DNA from: Clostridium polyendosporum
GTDB lineage: Bacteria; Bacillota; Clostridia; Clostridiales; Clostridiaceae
Direction: 5' to 3'
Assembly: GCF_018332455.1 (NCBI RefSeq)
Contig: NZ_BOPZ01000003.1
Location: forward strand, 1-64,000
DNA: 64,000 bases
This document shows positions 44,813 through 55,292 of the stretch, in pieces. A program made the translations under genes and the position numbers. The notes beneath the pieces were generated by a model, which was not told the DNA's origin, ran no database searches, and worked only from the letters and a program-made list of their open reading frames with translations. Within the stretch, counting starts at the first letter, position 1; each line of letters begins with the position of its first letter.

Positions 44813-45858
44813 TAGTTTTCTATTTCCTTAATTAGTTCATTAACTAACTCCTCTTCTTTTACCTTCTTTACAATTTGACCTTTTTTAAAAATCAAACCTT
44901 CACCGTTGCCTCCAGCAATACCAATATCCGCTTCTCTGGCTTCTCCGGGACCATTTACTACACATCCCATTATAGCTACTTTTATATTCTTCTGACAAGA
45001 AGATAATTTATCCTCTACTTCCTGTGCTATTTTTATTAAGTCAATTTTAGTTCTTCCACAAGTTGGACATGAAATAAATTGTATTCCTGACTTTACATAT
45101 TCAAATGTTCTTAATATCTCTTTTCCAACCTTAATCTCATCTACTGGATCTCCTGTTAGAGATACTCTTATTGTATCACCAATTCCTTCAGCAAGGAGAG
45201 TTCCTATTCCTATACTAGACTTAATTGTACCTCTCCAAACTGTACCTGCTTCTGTAACACCTAAGTGAAGAGGATAATCAACTTTCTGTGACATTAATCT
45301 ATAACTTTCAATCATATTGATTACATCAGCTGATTTAATAGAAATAACAATATCATTAAAATTCACTGCTTCCAAAATCTCTATATGTCTTAAAGCACTC
45401 TCTACTAAAGCTTCAGGAGTTGGTTTTCCATATTTCTGTAACAAATCTTTTTCAAGAGAACCAGAATTCACTCCTATCCTTATAGGAATCCCTCTATTTT
45501 TAGCAGCTTCTGCAACAATTCTTACCCTCTCTTCACTACCAATATTACCTGGATTTATTCTTAATGCAGAAACTCCATTCTTTATTGCTTCTAAAGCTAA
45601 TCTATAATCAAAATGTATGTCTGCAACTAAAGGTATTTTTATTTGTTTTGTTATTTCTTCAATAGCTTTTGCTGCTTCCATATCTGGAACAGCACATCTT
45701 ATTATATCACATCCTGCATCCTCTAACTTCTTTATCTGCAATACTGTACTTTCTATATCTCTTGTGTCTGTATTAGTCATTGATTGTACCGATACTGGTG
45801 AATCTCCACCTATATATACACTTCCTACTTTAACCTCTCTAGTTTTTCTTCTTTTCAT
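44809..45858 (-). CDS. ispG: 4-hydroxy-3-methylbut-2-en-1-yl diphosphate synthase
   Basis: IspG (349 residues) reduces MEcPP to HMBPP in the MEP isoprenoid pathway using a 4Fe-4S cluster. It has VQSMTNTDTRDIESTVLQI, INPGNIG, FISCPTCGRTKIDLI and MGCVVNGPGEAREADIGIAG, the latter two carrying the cluster cysteines. It is the third gene of a dxr-rseP-ispG cluster, the order usual in clostridia. Confidence 0.97.
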   Translation of the reverse strand: MKRRKTREVKVGSVYIGGDSPVSVQSMTNTDTRDIESTVLQIKKLEDAGCDIIRCAVPDMEAAKAIEEITKQIKIPLVADIHFDYRLALEAIKNGVSALRINPGNIGSEERVRIVAEAAKNRGIPIRIGVNSGSLEKDLLQKYGKPTPEALVESALRHIEILEAVNFNDIVISIKSADVINMIESYRLMSQKVDYPLHLGVTEAGTVWRGTIKSSIGIGTLLAEGIGDTIRVSLTGDPVDEIKVGKEILRTFEYVKSGIQFISCPTCGRTKIDLIKIAQEVEDKLSSCQKNIKVAIMGCVVNGPGEAREADIGIAGGNGEGLIFKKGQIVKKVKEEELVNELIKEIENY

Positions 45859-45869
45859 TAAATCATCTC

Positions 45870-46880
45870 CTAAAACTTAACTGGGAATAATATATCTTTT
45901 ACAGTTACTAAAAACATAAGTATCATTAATAACGCTAAACCAAAATAGTTTAGTGCACCTATAAATTTGTCAGGTATTTTTCTTCTTGTTATTAATTCAA
46001 TCAGAAGAATAAGAACCCATCCTCCATCTAATGCAGGAAAAGGTAACAGGTTAAATACTGCTAATTGAATACTTAAAAACGCCGTAAACCATATCAACGT
46101 CCAAATACCTGCCTTTGCAGCTGTTCCCGTCATCTTAACTATTGTAACTGGTCCACCAACATCAGTTTTAAAATTTGCCTTTCCGGTTACCAATGTTTTT
46201 AATGAAGAGAAAGTTTGAGTAACAAGTGCTACCGTCTCCTTAAAACTATAACGGATACTTTCAATAATATTTGGATTTTGAATAAATTCATGAGTTACAC
46301 CTATTATATATCTTCCATCACTACCCTTAGTTGGAGTTACATTAACATTATATATATTATTTGCTCTTTTATATTGTAAATTAATTGGTTCATCTTTTGA
46401 AGAAGCAATTTGAAACACTAAATCATCTTTAGTATACATTTTTTTACCATTAACCTTTAGTAATTCATCACCTGCTTTTAATCCTGCGCTGGCTGCTGGG
46501 GAATTAGGGGATACGTCCTTTAATGTATTTAGTGTATAACCAAAATTAACTGTAATTAGGGTTAAAAGAACGATAGCAAGTAGGTAGTTCATTATTGCTC
46601 CAGCAGCAACAATTGAAATTCTCTGAAGAGGCGATTTACTTAGAAAACCTCTTTCATCACTAGTTTCTTCTTCTTCACCGTGCATTTTTACATAACCGCC
46701 TATTGGTAATGCCTTTATTAAATATTCAGTTTCTTTTCCCTTAAAACCAATGATTTTAGGGCCCATTCCTATTGAAAATTCTTTAACTTTAACATTGTTT
46801 ATTCTCGCAAGCATAAAATGTCCAAGCTCATGAATTATTATAAGTAAACTAAACGCAATTATAGCTAAAACTATATACAT
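45870..46880 (-). CDS. rseP: Site-2 membrane metalloprotease RseP/RasP
   Basis: This 336-residue intramembrane zinc protease has HELGHFMLAR in the first membrane segment, a PDZ domain (about 110-190: TLKDVSPNSPAASAGLKAGD) and the second motif LPFPALDGGWVL. Such proteases cut anti-sigma factors and leftover signal peptides. It is encoded between dxr and ispG. Confidence 0.95.
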   Translation of the reverse strand: MYIVLAIIAFSLLIIIHELGHFMLARINNVKVKEFSIGMGPKIIGFKGKETEYLIKALPIGGYVKMHGEEEETSDERGFLSKSPLQRISIVAAGAIMNYLLAIVLLTLITVNFGYTLNTLKDVSPNSPAASAGLKAGDELLKVNGKKMYTKDDLVFQIASSKDEPINLQYKRANNIYNVNVTPTKGSDGRYIIGVTHEFIQNPNIIESIRYSFKETVALVTQTFSSLKTLVTGKANFKTDVGGPVTIVKMTGTAAKAGIWTLIWFTAFLSIQLAVFNLLPFPALDGGWVLILLIELITRRKIPDKFIGALNYFGLALLMILMFLVTVKDILFPVKF

Positions 46881-46892
46881 TATAAATCCTCC

Positions 46893-48047
46893 CTAATTGT
46901 ATTTTCCGTAGATGTAGTTTCTAACTGATGTATCAGTTTCTAAAATACTTTCAATGGTAACTGTCTTTAAATAATCAAACTTTCTCATACACTCTTCTAT
47001 TATTTCTGGTATTTGAAGATACGTAATCTTTTTATTAAGGAATAAGTCTACACAAGCTTCATTTGCAGCATTCAATATACAAGGCATAAGCTTACCTGCT
47101 CTACCAGCTTCATAAGCAAGTTTTAAACACTTAAAAGTTTTAATATCAGGTTTTTCAAAAGATAAATCATTCATTTCATAGAAGTTTAATTTTTTTGCAA
47201 TATTTTTTAATCTCATAGGATAACTAAGAGCATGTTGTATAGGTAATCTCATATCAGGACTTCCTAGTTGTGCAATAACACTTCCATCCTTATATTGTAC
47301 CATAGAATGAATAACAGACTGCGGATGTATAACTACTTCTATATCATCATAACTGCAACCAAAAAGCCAGTAAGCTTCTATAACTTCTAAGCCTTTATTC
47401 ATTAGTGTTGAAGAATCAATTGTAATTTTCTTTCCCATACTCCAATTTGGATGTTTCAGTGCGTCTTCAACTGTAACTTTTTTTAAAAAATCATTGTTTT
47501 TCCCTCTAAAAGGACCTCCTGATGCTGTAAGAATTATTTTATCTAATTCCTCTAACTTATTTCCTTGAAGACATTGGAAAATTGCATTATGTTCAGAATC
47601 AACTGGCAAAATTTTAACACCATATTTGTTTGCTTCTTTCATAACAATTTCTCCAGCAACTACAAGAGTTTCCTTATTAGCTAATGCAATATCTTTTCCT
47701 GCTCGTATTGCTTCTAATGTAGGTTCTAACCCTATCATACCAACTACTGAAGTTACAACAGTATCCACTTCCTTCAGAGAAGCTACTTTTTTTAATCCTT
47801 CCATGCCTACAAATACTTCTGTATTATATTTTTTCTCAGTACAATAGTTGTTAATTTGATAATATGAAGATTCATCATTCATTGCAACGTACATAGGTTT
47901 AAATTCATCAATTATTTCTTTTATCTTTTCTACGCTACTATTTGCAGTAACTCCTATTAGTTGGAAATTTTCCTTATAGCACCTTATAACATCAAGTGTC
48001 TGTATTCCAATAGATCCAGTAGCTCCTAAAATAGAAATTTTCTTCAT
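46893..48047 (-). CDS. dxr: 1-deoxy-D-xylulose-5-phosphate reductoisomerase
   Basis: Dxr makes MEP from DXP with NADPH. The roughly 384-residue protein has ISILGATGSIGIQTLDVI, DSEHNAIFQCLQG, LTASGGPFRG and TIDSSTLMNKGLEVIEAYWL. The ATG at 48047 overlaps the stop of the upstream gene (TGATG) and follows GGAGGAG; an in-frame GTG one codon earlier is less likely. It feeds the same pathway as ispG. Confidence 0.96.
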   Translation of the reverse strand: MKKISILGATGSIGIQTLDVIRCYKENFQLIGVTANSSVEKIKEIIDEFKPMYVAMNDESSYYQINNYCTEKKYNTEVFVGMEGLKKVASLKEVDTVVTSVVGMIGLEPTLEAIRAGKDIALANKETLVVAGEIVMKEANKYGVKILPVDSEHNAIFQCLQGNKLEELDKIILTASGGPFRGKNNDFLKKVTVEDALKHPNWSMGKKITIDSSTLMNKGLEVIEAYWLFGCSYDDIEVVIHPQSVIHSMVQYKDGSVIAQLGSPDMRLPIQHALSYPMRLKNIAKKLNFYEMNDLSFEKPDIKTFKCLKLAYEAGRAGKLMPCILNAANEACVDLFLNKKITYLQIPEIIEECMRKFDYLKTVTIESILETDTSVRNYIYGKYN

Positions 48048-49018
48048 CACTTCTCCTCCTGAGTTTTGTTTAATACAATATTTTTTGATAATAAAATATA
48101 AAATGGTCCTGCGATAATCCCAATAAGCCCAAAAATCTTCATACCAATATAAATAGATATTAGAGCTATTAGTGGATGTATACCGAGCTTTTCCCCTATA
48201 TATTTTGTCTCAAGAATTTCTCTATTTACCTGAACAAGAATATATAAGAATATTAATCCTGCTACAACAAAATATTCCTTCAATATAATATTGTATATTA
48301 TCAATGGAATAAACACAATAATTGTTCCTACATATGGAAGTATATCTAATAATCCACAAAAAATTGAAAATATAAATGCATTAGGTATTCTTAAAATTAA
48401 AAATCCTATAAGTGTTTCAATAGTACTAAAAAACATTAAAATGGTTTCAATAACTATTAGTTTTTTCATCTTTTTAAAGGTTAAAGATACATCCATAAAA
48501 AATGATGATGGAAATATATTTGAAGCATCATTATAAAACTCTCTCCAGTCAATAAGAAGAAAATATACAGCTATAGTTGCCACTATATATGATGTAATAC
48601 CATCTGAAGTATATTGTGCACCTTTCTTTAATATAGAATTATCAATAATACTAAAATTATTTTGTAAATTATTAAAACTTGATTTATTAAGAAATATACT
48701 TCCTACAATATTTTCAATAAACATGTCCATCTTATGTATATTCTCAATTAAATTCTTCTGAATTAAAGAATAAAACTCACTCCCTAAATAAAATAAACTA
48801 GAAAACATAATTAAGTTTATTACTACTAAACTTAAAGCTGCTGATAATTTATCTTTTATTCCAACTTTTAAAAACAAGTTATAAAATGGTTTACAAATAA
48901 AAAATAGAACTAAAATATATATAAATGGTTTAAAATAATATTTAATAATGAATGTTATTATAAGTACTATAATGAGTAATATTAAGCAGTTTAATAGTTT
49001 TTCATATTCTTTTCTCAA
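48047..49018 (-). CDS. AI-2E/PerM-family membrane protein
   Basis: This 323-residue polytopic protein has about seven membrane segments. The family pattern is visible in GLLDILPYVGTIIVFIPLII and the end EKLGIHPLIALISIYIGMKI and FGLIGIIAGPFYIL. Members include transporters of varied or unknown cargo. It starts with TTG after AAGGGATGA. It lies between cdsA and dxr and overlaps dxr by one base, so it should be co-transcribed with dxr. Confidence 0.88.
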   Translation of the reverse strand: MRKEYEKLLNCLILLIIVLIITFIIKYYFKPFIYILVLFFICKPFYNLFLKVGIKDKLSAALSLVVINLIMFSSLFYLGSEFYSLIQKNLIENIHKMDMFIENIVGSIFLNKSSFNNLQNNFSIIDNSILKKGAQYTSDGITSYIVATIAVYFLLIDWREFYNDASNIFPSSFFMDVSLTFKKMKKLIVIETILMFFSTIETLIGFLILRIPNAFIFSIFCGLLDILPYVGTIIVFIPLIIYNIILKEYFVVAGLIFLYILVQVNREILETKYIGEKLGIHPLIALISIYIGMKIFGLIGIIAGPFYILLSKNIVLNKTQEEK

Positions 49019-49163
49019 TAAATCATCCCTTATTTATTGTTTATATTATTTATATTAACTGCCTTCTTTTAATATACGAAGTTAAATTCAATTGTTTTTG
49101 AGCTTTAAATGATTACTCATTTAAGATGAACTTAATTAAGATTACTATAAGCTTTACATAGAA

Positions 49164-49192
49164 AAAAAGTATTGGATCACTCCAATACTTCT
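49164..49192 (-). terminator. Terminator of cdsA
   Basis: AAGTATTGGA and TCCAATACTT pair around TCAC, followed by TTTTTTTC on the minus strand. It separates uppS-cdsA from the AI-2E-family gene. Confidence 0.88.
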
Positions 49193-49986
49193 TAATACCC
49201 TAAAATAAAAGTTAAATAAAAATATATAATTGTACCTGCGAATAATATACTATCAAATCTGTCTAAAATTCCGCCATGTCCAGGAATTAAATTGCTATAA
49301 TCTTTTACACCTACATATCTCTTTATTGAAGATGCAACAAGATCACCAAATTGACATAATATACCACATAGTATTCCTATGATAAAATAGTGATATAGCT
49401 TAATATCAGGAATATAAGCAGTAATTATATACCCATATAATCCAAGTGAAAGAGTACTACCTAATAATCCACCTATTGATCCTGCAATAGTTTTATTAGG
49501 ACTAACTAAAGGACATAACTTCCTTTTTCCTAGGTACTTACCTGTGTAATATGCAGTTGTATCACAAAGCCATGAAGCTATAAAAATTAGCCAAACTAAA
49601 AATTGTCCTCCTAATTTACAGCTTACTAAATAAATAAAACTAAAAAACACGCCTACATATATAAATCCCATTATGGTTAATGCTACATCTATAAAATTAT
49701 ATTTTACATTAATAACAGGTATACATAATGATATAAGACTTGTAAAAATTAAAATATACATTAGTGCTTCAAAATTATTATTAAATGCATAGTACATTAT
49801 CAACAATAAATAACCAACTAATGAAAGTGGATTGAATTTTTTTACTTTAACAACTTTATAAAATTCATACATTCCAAGCACTGAAAGAGCTACTATAAAA
49901 TACTTTAAGAATACTCCACCAAGAAATATAAAAATAATAAATGGAGCAATTAGTAATGCACCTAAATATCGACTATTTAAATTCAC
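49192..49986 (-). CDS. cdsA: Phosphatidate cytidylyltransferase
   Basis: CdsA makes CDP-diacylglycerol, the precursor of phospholipids, including the substrate of PgsA in this window. The 264-residue protein has about eight membrane segments and the C-terminal signature KDYSNLIPGHGGILDRFDSI. Start is GTG with GGCGAGGTGA upstream. It follows uppS by 14 bases. Confidence 0.95.
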   Translation of the reverse strand: MNLNSRYLGALLIAPFIIFIFLGGVFLKYFIVALSVLGMYEFYKVVKVKKFNPLSLVGYLLLIMYYAFNNNFEALMYILIFTSLISLCIPVINVKYNFIDVALTIMGFIYVGVFFSFIYLVSCKLGGQFLVWLIFIASWLCDTTAYYTGKYLGKRKLCPLVSPNKTIAGSIGGLLGSTLSLGLYGYIITAYIPDIKLYHYFIIGILCGILCQFGDLVASSIKRYVGVKDYSNLIPGHGGILDRFDSILFAGTIIYFYLTFILGY

Positions 49987-50000
49987 AAGATCACCTCGCC

Positions 50001-50762
50001 TTATTTTATACCACCATATCTTCTTTCTCTATTCTGATAATCGTAAATTGCTCTACGTAAATCACTTTCAGTAAAATCAGGCCAATTAATATTTGAATAC
50101 CAAAATTCTGAGTAAGCACATTGCCATAATAAAAAGTTACTTAATCTTTGCTCACCACTAGGTCTAATAATTAAATCTGGATCTGGAACTCCCTTTGTAT
50201 ACAGGTAATCTGAAAAAACTTTTTCATTTAGTGAGTTAATACTCTTTTTACCGTCTATGATATCCTTGCAAAGATCTTTAATACCACTTAATATTTCAGC
50301 TCTTCCCCCATAATTGAGAGCTAAATTTAGTACTACTCCAGTATTATTTTTGGTTTTATTATAAGCTTCTATAAGTTCATTCTGACATACTTTGGGAAGT
50401 TTAGAAATATCTCCAATATGACTAATTACAACATTATTCTTGTTTAGTTCATCAAATTCTTTTCTTAAGTATTCAACTAATAATTGCATAAGAGCATTTA
50501 CTTCATTTTGTGGTCTTTTCCAATTTTCTGTTGAGAAGGCGTAAAGTGTCAGGTATTGGACACCAAGTTTATTACATTCCTTAATTACTTTTCTGATTGT
50601 TTCTATTCCTGCCTTGTGACCCATAGTTCTTGGTAGCTTCCTTTGTTTTGCCCAACGGCCATTTCCATCCATTATTATAGCTATATGCTTTGGTATTTTA
50701 TTATAATCTAATGATACATCTATGCTACTTTTAACTTTGTTAGATTTAAAAAATTTAAACAT
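50001..50762 (-). CDS. uppS: Undecaprenyl diphosphate synthase
   Basis: UppS (253 residues) builds the C55 lipid carrier for cell wall synthesis. It shows HIAIIMDGNGRWAKQRKLPR, LTLYAFSTENWKRP and LIIRPSGEQRLSNFLLWQ, where RLSNF corresponds to the basic substrate site. It uses products of the Dxr/IspG pathway encoded next door. GGAGGT lies upstream of the ATG. Confidence 0.96.
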   Translation of the reverse strand: MFKFFKSNKVKSSIDVSLDYNKIPKHIAIIMDGNGRWAKQRKLPRTMGHKAGIETIRKVIKECNKLGVQYLTLYAFSTENWKRPQNEVNALMQLLVEYLRKEFDELNKNNVVISHIGDISKLPKVCQNELIEAYNKTKNNTGVVLNLALNYGGRAEILSGIKDLCKDIIDGKKSINSLNEKVFSDYLYTKGVPDPDLIIRPSGEQRLSNFLLWQCAYSEFWYSNINWPDFTESDLRRAIYDYQNRERRYGGIK

Positions 50763-50789
50763 CTAACAATACCTCCGCTTATTTAATAT

Positions 50790-50982
50790 AGATAAACAAC
50801 TTCATAACTAAACTTATAATTCAGGATATACAAGTTCATATCAAATTAAGAATTTTAGGAAAAGTATTGAACTCGAGACTGTTTCCTAAAATTCGTTAAG
50901 GATTGAACTTATATATCCTTGGAAAAATCATTGCATATCAAGGCTATTTTCCTGAATTGATTAAGGATTGAAGTATTTATCT
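50790..50982. repeat. 97-bp palindromic repeat, copy 3, interrupted by copy 4
   Basis: Outer ends AGATAAACAACTTCA and TGAAGTATTTATCT. The loop, read on the minus strand, is TAGCCTTGATATGCAATGA, matching copies 1 and 2. The element is split by an inserted sequence of about 97 bases (50823-50919), without which it would be about 96 bases long. The surrounding 330-base gap between frr and uppS holds no gene. Confidence 0.78.
50823..50919. repeat. 97-bp palindromic repeat, copy 4, nested in copy 3
   Basis: Terminal inverted repeats AGGATATACAAGTTCA and TGAACTTATATATCCT, and inner stem AGAATTTTAGGAAA/TTTCCTAAAATTC. The loop GTATTGAACTCGAGACTG is clearly related to the GCATTGCATGTCGAGGCT loop of the other copies. 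Same length as copy 1. Confidence 0.72.
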
Positions 50983-51067
50983 TTAAAAATATAATTAAAC
51001 CACTATTAACATTAAATTATGATTAAATTATCTATATAATTGCTTTAATATAAATTTCTAAAGAATA

Positions 51068-51098
51068 AAAAAACCTGCTAAAGAAAGCAGGTTTTTAT
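51068..51098 (-). terminator. Terminator of frr
   Basis: AAACCTGCT and AGCAGGTTTTT pair around TTCTTT, with T-runs. It closes rpsB-tsf-pyrH-frr or a part of it. Confidence 0.88.
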
Positions 51099-51652
51099 AT
51101 TGACATAATCTCTTTTTCTTTAGCTAGTATTATATTATCTATTTCTTTTACGTAGTTGTCAGTAATCTTTTGAACATCTTCTTCGCCTTTTTTTATCTGA
51201 TCTTCTGATACTTCGCCATCTTTCTTTGCAGCTTTTATCTTTTCATTAGCTTCTCTTCTAATAGATCTTATAGCAACTTTTGCATCTTCTCCATGTTTCT
51301 TTACATTTTTAACAAGATTCTTTCTTGTTTCTTCTGTTAACTCTGGTACTAATAATCTTATAACTGATCCATCATTTGAAGGATTAATTCCTAAATCTGA
51401 TTTAAGTATAGCTTTTTCTATTTCCTTAAGCAGTTGCTTTTCCCATGGAGTAATTAATAGTAATCTTGGTTCTGGTGCTGAAACATTTGCTACTTGGCTT
51501 AATGGACACATACTACCATAGTATTCCACTTGAATTCTGTCAAGCATTGTTGGATTTGCTCTGCCTGCTTTCATAGTTGCTAATTCGGATTTTAAGACTC
51601 CTAAAGTCTTCTTCATTTTCTCCTCAGAAGATTTTATAATATCTTTAATCAT
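51095..51652 (-). CDS. frr: Ribosome recycling factor
   Basis: Frr (185 residues) splits post-termination ribosomes with EF-G. It contains [40 protein letters not shown] and [13 protein letters not shown]-like sequence (here [16 protein letters not shown]). AAGGAGGG precedes the ATG. It follows pyrH by 11 bases. Confidence 0.97.
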   Translation of the reverse strand: MIKDIIKSSEEKMKKTLGVLKSELATMKAGRANPTMLDRIQVEYYGSMCPLSQVANVSAPEPRLLLITPWEKQLLKEIEKAILKSDLGINPSNDGSVIRLLVPELTEETRKNLVKNVKKHGEDAKVAIRSIRREANEKIKAAKKDGEVSEDQIKKGEEDVQKITDNYVKEIDNIILAKEKEIMSI

Positions 51653-51663
51653 AATGACCCTCC

Positions 51664-52380
<717 letters not shown>

Positions 52381-52426
52381 CTAACCCCTCCACTAAATTA
52401 TGTATTTTTTAAAAGACCATATTTTA

Positions 52427-52457
52427 AAAAAAGAGAACACAGTGTGTTCTCTTTTGT
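52427..52457 (-). terminator. Terminator after tsf
   Basis: AAAGAGAACAC and GTGTTCTCTTTT form a near-perfect palindromic stem followed by a T-run on the minus strand. pyrH-frr therefore may rely on readthrough or their own promoter. Confidence 0.85.
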
Positions 52458-52463
52458 TGTTGA

Positions 52464-53378
52464 CTATTTTCCCTGAACTTGCTTTGCAACTTCTTCTGCA
52501 AAGTTTTCTTCTTTCTTCTCTATTCCTTCTCCTCTTTCGAATCTAACAAATCTGTTAACTTTTATTGGAGAACCAACTTCAGTTGATTTTTCTTGTAAGT
52601 ATTTAGTTATGCTCTTATCTCCGTCTTTAACCCAAGCTTGATCTAATAAACATACTTCCTTGTAGTACTTTTGAATTCTACCCATAACCATCTTATCTAC
52701 AATTTTTTCTGGTTTTCCTTCATTTAGAGCTTGAGCTCTGTAGATTTCTTTTTCTTTTTCTAATGATTCATTGTCAACATCTGCATTTGAAAGGAATAAT
52801 GGGTTAGCTGCAGCAACTTGCATACATAGTTCTTTAGCTACTTCTTCAACTACTGGACTTTCAACATCACAACCTAATTCAACTACAACACCTATTCTTC
52901 CGCCACCGTGAATGTAACTTTGAACTAGTCCTTTCTCTACTGAGAACTTCTCAAATCTTCTTACTGTCATGTTTTCTCCAAGCTTAGCTATTAAAGCAGT
53001 TAAAGCTTCTGTAACAGTTTGCTCATCATTAAACTTTTCACCTACAAATTCTTCAACACTAGCAGCACTAGTTGTTGATGCCATTTCAGCTAATCTTGCA
53101 GCAAATGCTACAAAGTCTTCGTTTGCAGCAACGAAGTCAGTTTCACAGTTAAGTTCAACAATTCCACCTTTTTTCTTATCTGCTGAAATAAAAGTTTTAA
53201 CTATACCTTCAGCTGCAACTCTTCCAGCCTTCTTAGCAGCTGCTGCAAGTCCTTTTTCTCTTAGTACTTCAACAGCTTTTTCCATATCGCCATTTACTTC
53301 AGTTAACGCTTTCTTACAGTCCATCATTCCAGCGCCAGTTCTTTCTCTTAGTTCCTTTACAGCTTGTGCAGTTACCAT
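52464..53378 (-). CDS. tsf: Elongation factor Ts
   Basis: EF-Ts (304 residues) exchanges GDP for GTP on EF-Tu. It has [20 protein letters not shown] (UBA-like domain), [15 protein letters not shown], and the core with [16 protein letters not shown]. The second repeat with [11 protein letters not shown] follows. AAGGAGG precedes the ATG. Confidence 0.97.
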   Translation of the reverse strand: MVTAQAVKELRERTGAGMMDCKKALTEVNGDMEKAVEVLREKGLAAAAKKAGRVAAEGIVKTFISADKKKGGIVELNCETDFVAANEDFVAFAARLAEMASTTSAASVEEFVGEKFNDEQTVTEALTALIAKLGENMTVRRFEKFSVEKGLVQSYIHGGGRIGVVVELGCDVESPVVEEVAKELCMQVAAANPLFLSNADVDNESLEKEKEIYRAQALNEGKPEKIVDKMVMGRIQKYYKEVCLLDQAWVKDGDKSITKYLQEKSTEVGSPIKVNRFVRFERGEGIEKKEENFAEEVAKQVQGK

Positions 53379-53446
53379 GCTAATTCCTCCTTAAAATGTT
53401 AAGTTAAAAGGTAAATGAAGATATATCCTCACCTACCCCCTATATA

Positions 53447-54148
53447 CTATTCTGCTAATTGTTCGCCTTGTCTTCCTTCGATAATAGCATCAGCCATTTT
53501 AGCAGTTATTAGCTTAACAGCTCTTATTGCATCATCGTTTCCTGGGATTACATAATCTACTTCATCTGGATCACAGTTTGTATCAACTATTGCTACAACT
53601 GGTATACCAAGAATCTTAGCTTCTGATATAGCATTCTTTTCTTTTCTTGGATCAACAACGAATAAAGCTCCGATGTTGTTTGAATTTAATTCCTTTATTC
53701 CACCTAGATTCTTTTCTAGTTTTTCCTTCTCATTTCTTAACTTAATAACTTCTTTCTTTGGAAGAACTTCAAATGTTCCATCTTGTTCCATTAGCTCTAA
53801 CTCAGCTAATCTTCCTATTCTTCCTTTTATTGTCTTGAAGTTAGTTAACATTCCACCTAACCATCTGCTGTTTACAAAATGCATATTTGCTCTTACAGCT
53901 TCTTCTTGTATAGCTTCTTGAGCTTGCTTCTTTGTACCTACGAAAAGTACATCCTTACCTTCAGTAGCTACTTCCTTTATGAAGTCATAAGCTTCTTCTA
54001 CTTTCTTAACTGTCTTTTGAAGATCGATTATATATATTCCATTTCTTTCTGTGAATATATATGGAGCCATTTTAGGGTTCCATCTTCTAGTTTGATGTCC
54101 AAAATGAACACCCGCTTCTAATAATTGTTTCATTGAAATTACTGACAT
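53447..54148 (-). CDS. rpsB: Ribosomal protein S2
   Basis: S2 (233 residues from the ATG at 54148, after GAGGAGGTAAC) begins [20 protein letters not shown] and has [34 protein letters not shown] and [21 protein letters not shown] longer frame to 54217 is upstream leader, which contains GATTGG/CCAATC pairs that might form an autoregulatory structure. tsf follows. Confidence 0.96.
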   Translation of the reverse strand: MSVISMKQLLEAGVHFGHQTRRWNPKMAPYIFTERNGIYIIDLQKTVKKVEEAYDFIKEVATEGKDVLFVGTKKQAQEAIQEEAVRANMHFVNSRWLGGMLTNFKTIKGRIGRLAELELMEQDGTFEVLPKKEVIKLRNEKEKLEKNLGGIKELNSNNIGALFVVDPRKEKNAISEAKILGIPVVAIVDTNCDPDEVDYVIPGNDDAIRAVKLITAKMADAIIEGRQGEQLAE

Positions 54149-54321
54149 TGTGTTACCTCCTCGATTGGTTAATCCTCCACTATCGTCATATCTATAGGAA
54201 TTCCCATTGGGCACCATCTTATAGATTGGATAATGTGTGTATTTCTTACCTCTGATAGTATATCATAAGGATATAGGGCAGGCAATACATAAATTAAAAA
54301 ATTATTAAAAGTTACCATAAA

Positions 54322-54353
54322 AAAATAAGAAGGACTGTATCCTTCTTACATTA
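54322..54353 (-). terminator. Terminator of codY
   Basis: ATAAGAAGGA and TCCTTCTTA pair around CTGTA, followed by TTTTTTTATGG on the minus strand. Confidence 0.85.
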
Positions 54354-54357
54354 TAAC

Positions 54358-55134
54358 CTATTTTATCTTTTTTAATTCATCAAGTAATTTTTCATTTAAT
54401 ATTCTAATATGAGTTCCCTTCATACCAAGAGATCTAGATTCAATTACTCCTGCACTTTCAAACTTTCTTAAAGCATTCACTATTACAGATCTAGTTATTC
54501 CAACCTTATCTGCAATCTTTGAAGCTACTAATAATCCTTCGTTGCCATCAAGTTCATCAAAAATATGTTCTACCGCTTCAAGTTCTGAATAAGATAATGT
54601 TCCAATTGCAAGTTGAACTACAGCCTTTTTTCTAGCTTCATCTTCAAGCTCATCTTGCTTTGCCCTTAACATCTCCATACCAACTATTGTTGCACTATAC
54701 TCAACTAATACTAAATCTTCATCAGTAAATACTTCTCCAAATCTTGCAAGTAAAAGAGTTCCTAGCCTTTCTCTATTACCTACTACAGGAACGATAGTTG
54801 ATAATTTATCAGACACTAGACATTTACCTTCTCCTCCAAACACGCATTCTCCTCTGCTTGAAAGGTTAGCTAGTGTGTCTTGTACATTTAAAAGCTTATT
54901 ATTATAATCATCCGGAAATCTTTTATCATCTAGTACTTTTTTCTTCATGATATCACATTCAAAACTATCTGAGAAGGTATGACCTAGTATTTTTCCTTTT
55001 CTACTAATTAAATAAACGTTGCAAGATAGCACTTCACTTAACAATTTACAAACATCTTCAAATGCAACTGGCTCAGTCCCTGACTTCTGTAGTGTTTTAT
55101 TTAACATCCTTGTTTTACTAAGTAGTGTTGACAT
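54358..55134 (-). CDS. codY: Global regulator CodY
   Basis: CodY senses branched-chain amino acids and GTP and represses adaptive genes in rich conditions. The 258-residue protein has a GAF domain (about 1-155) and the C-terminal helix-turn-helix [20 protein letters not shown]. The start [19 protein letters not shown] at 55134 follows AGGAGG and gives the family length. It lies between topA and rpsB, as usual in clostridia. Confidence 0.97.
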   Translation of the reverse strand: MSTLLSKTRMLNKTLQKSGTEPVAFEDVCKLLSEVLSCNVYLISRKGKILGHTFSDSFECDIMKKKVLDDKRFPDDYNNKLLNVQDTLANLSSRGECVFGGEGKCLVSDKLSTIVPVVGNRERLGTLLLARFGEVFTDEDLVLVEYSATIVGMEMLRAKQDELEDEARKKAVVQLAIGTLSYSELEAVEHIFDELDGNEGLLVASKIADKVGITRSVIVNALRKFESAGVIESRSLGMKGTHIRILNEKLLDELKKIK

Positions 55135-55292
55135 GTAATTCCTCCTCATATTTAAACCATGTATGTTAACTGCAAATATATTTTAAATATTGTGAATTGT
55201 TTAAATTTTAAAAATTGTTTTGTATACCCAATAATCTTAACATATTGAATTACTAATTTCAACACCCTTTTTATATGATTCGACACGCCGAC

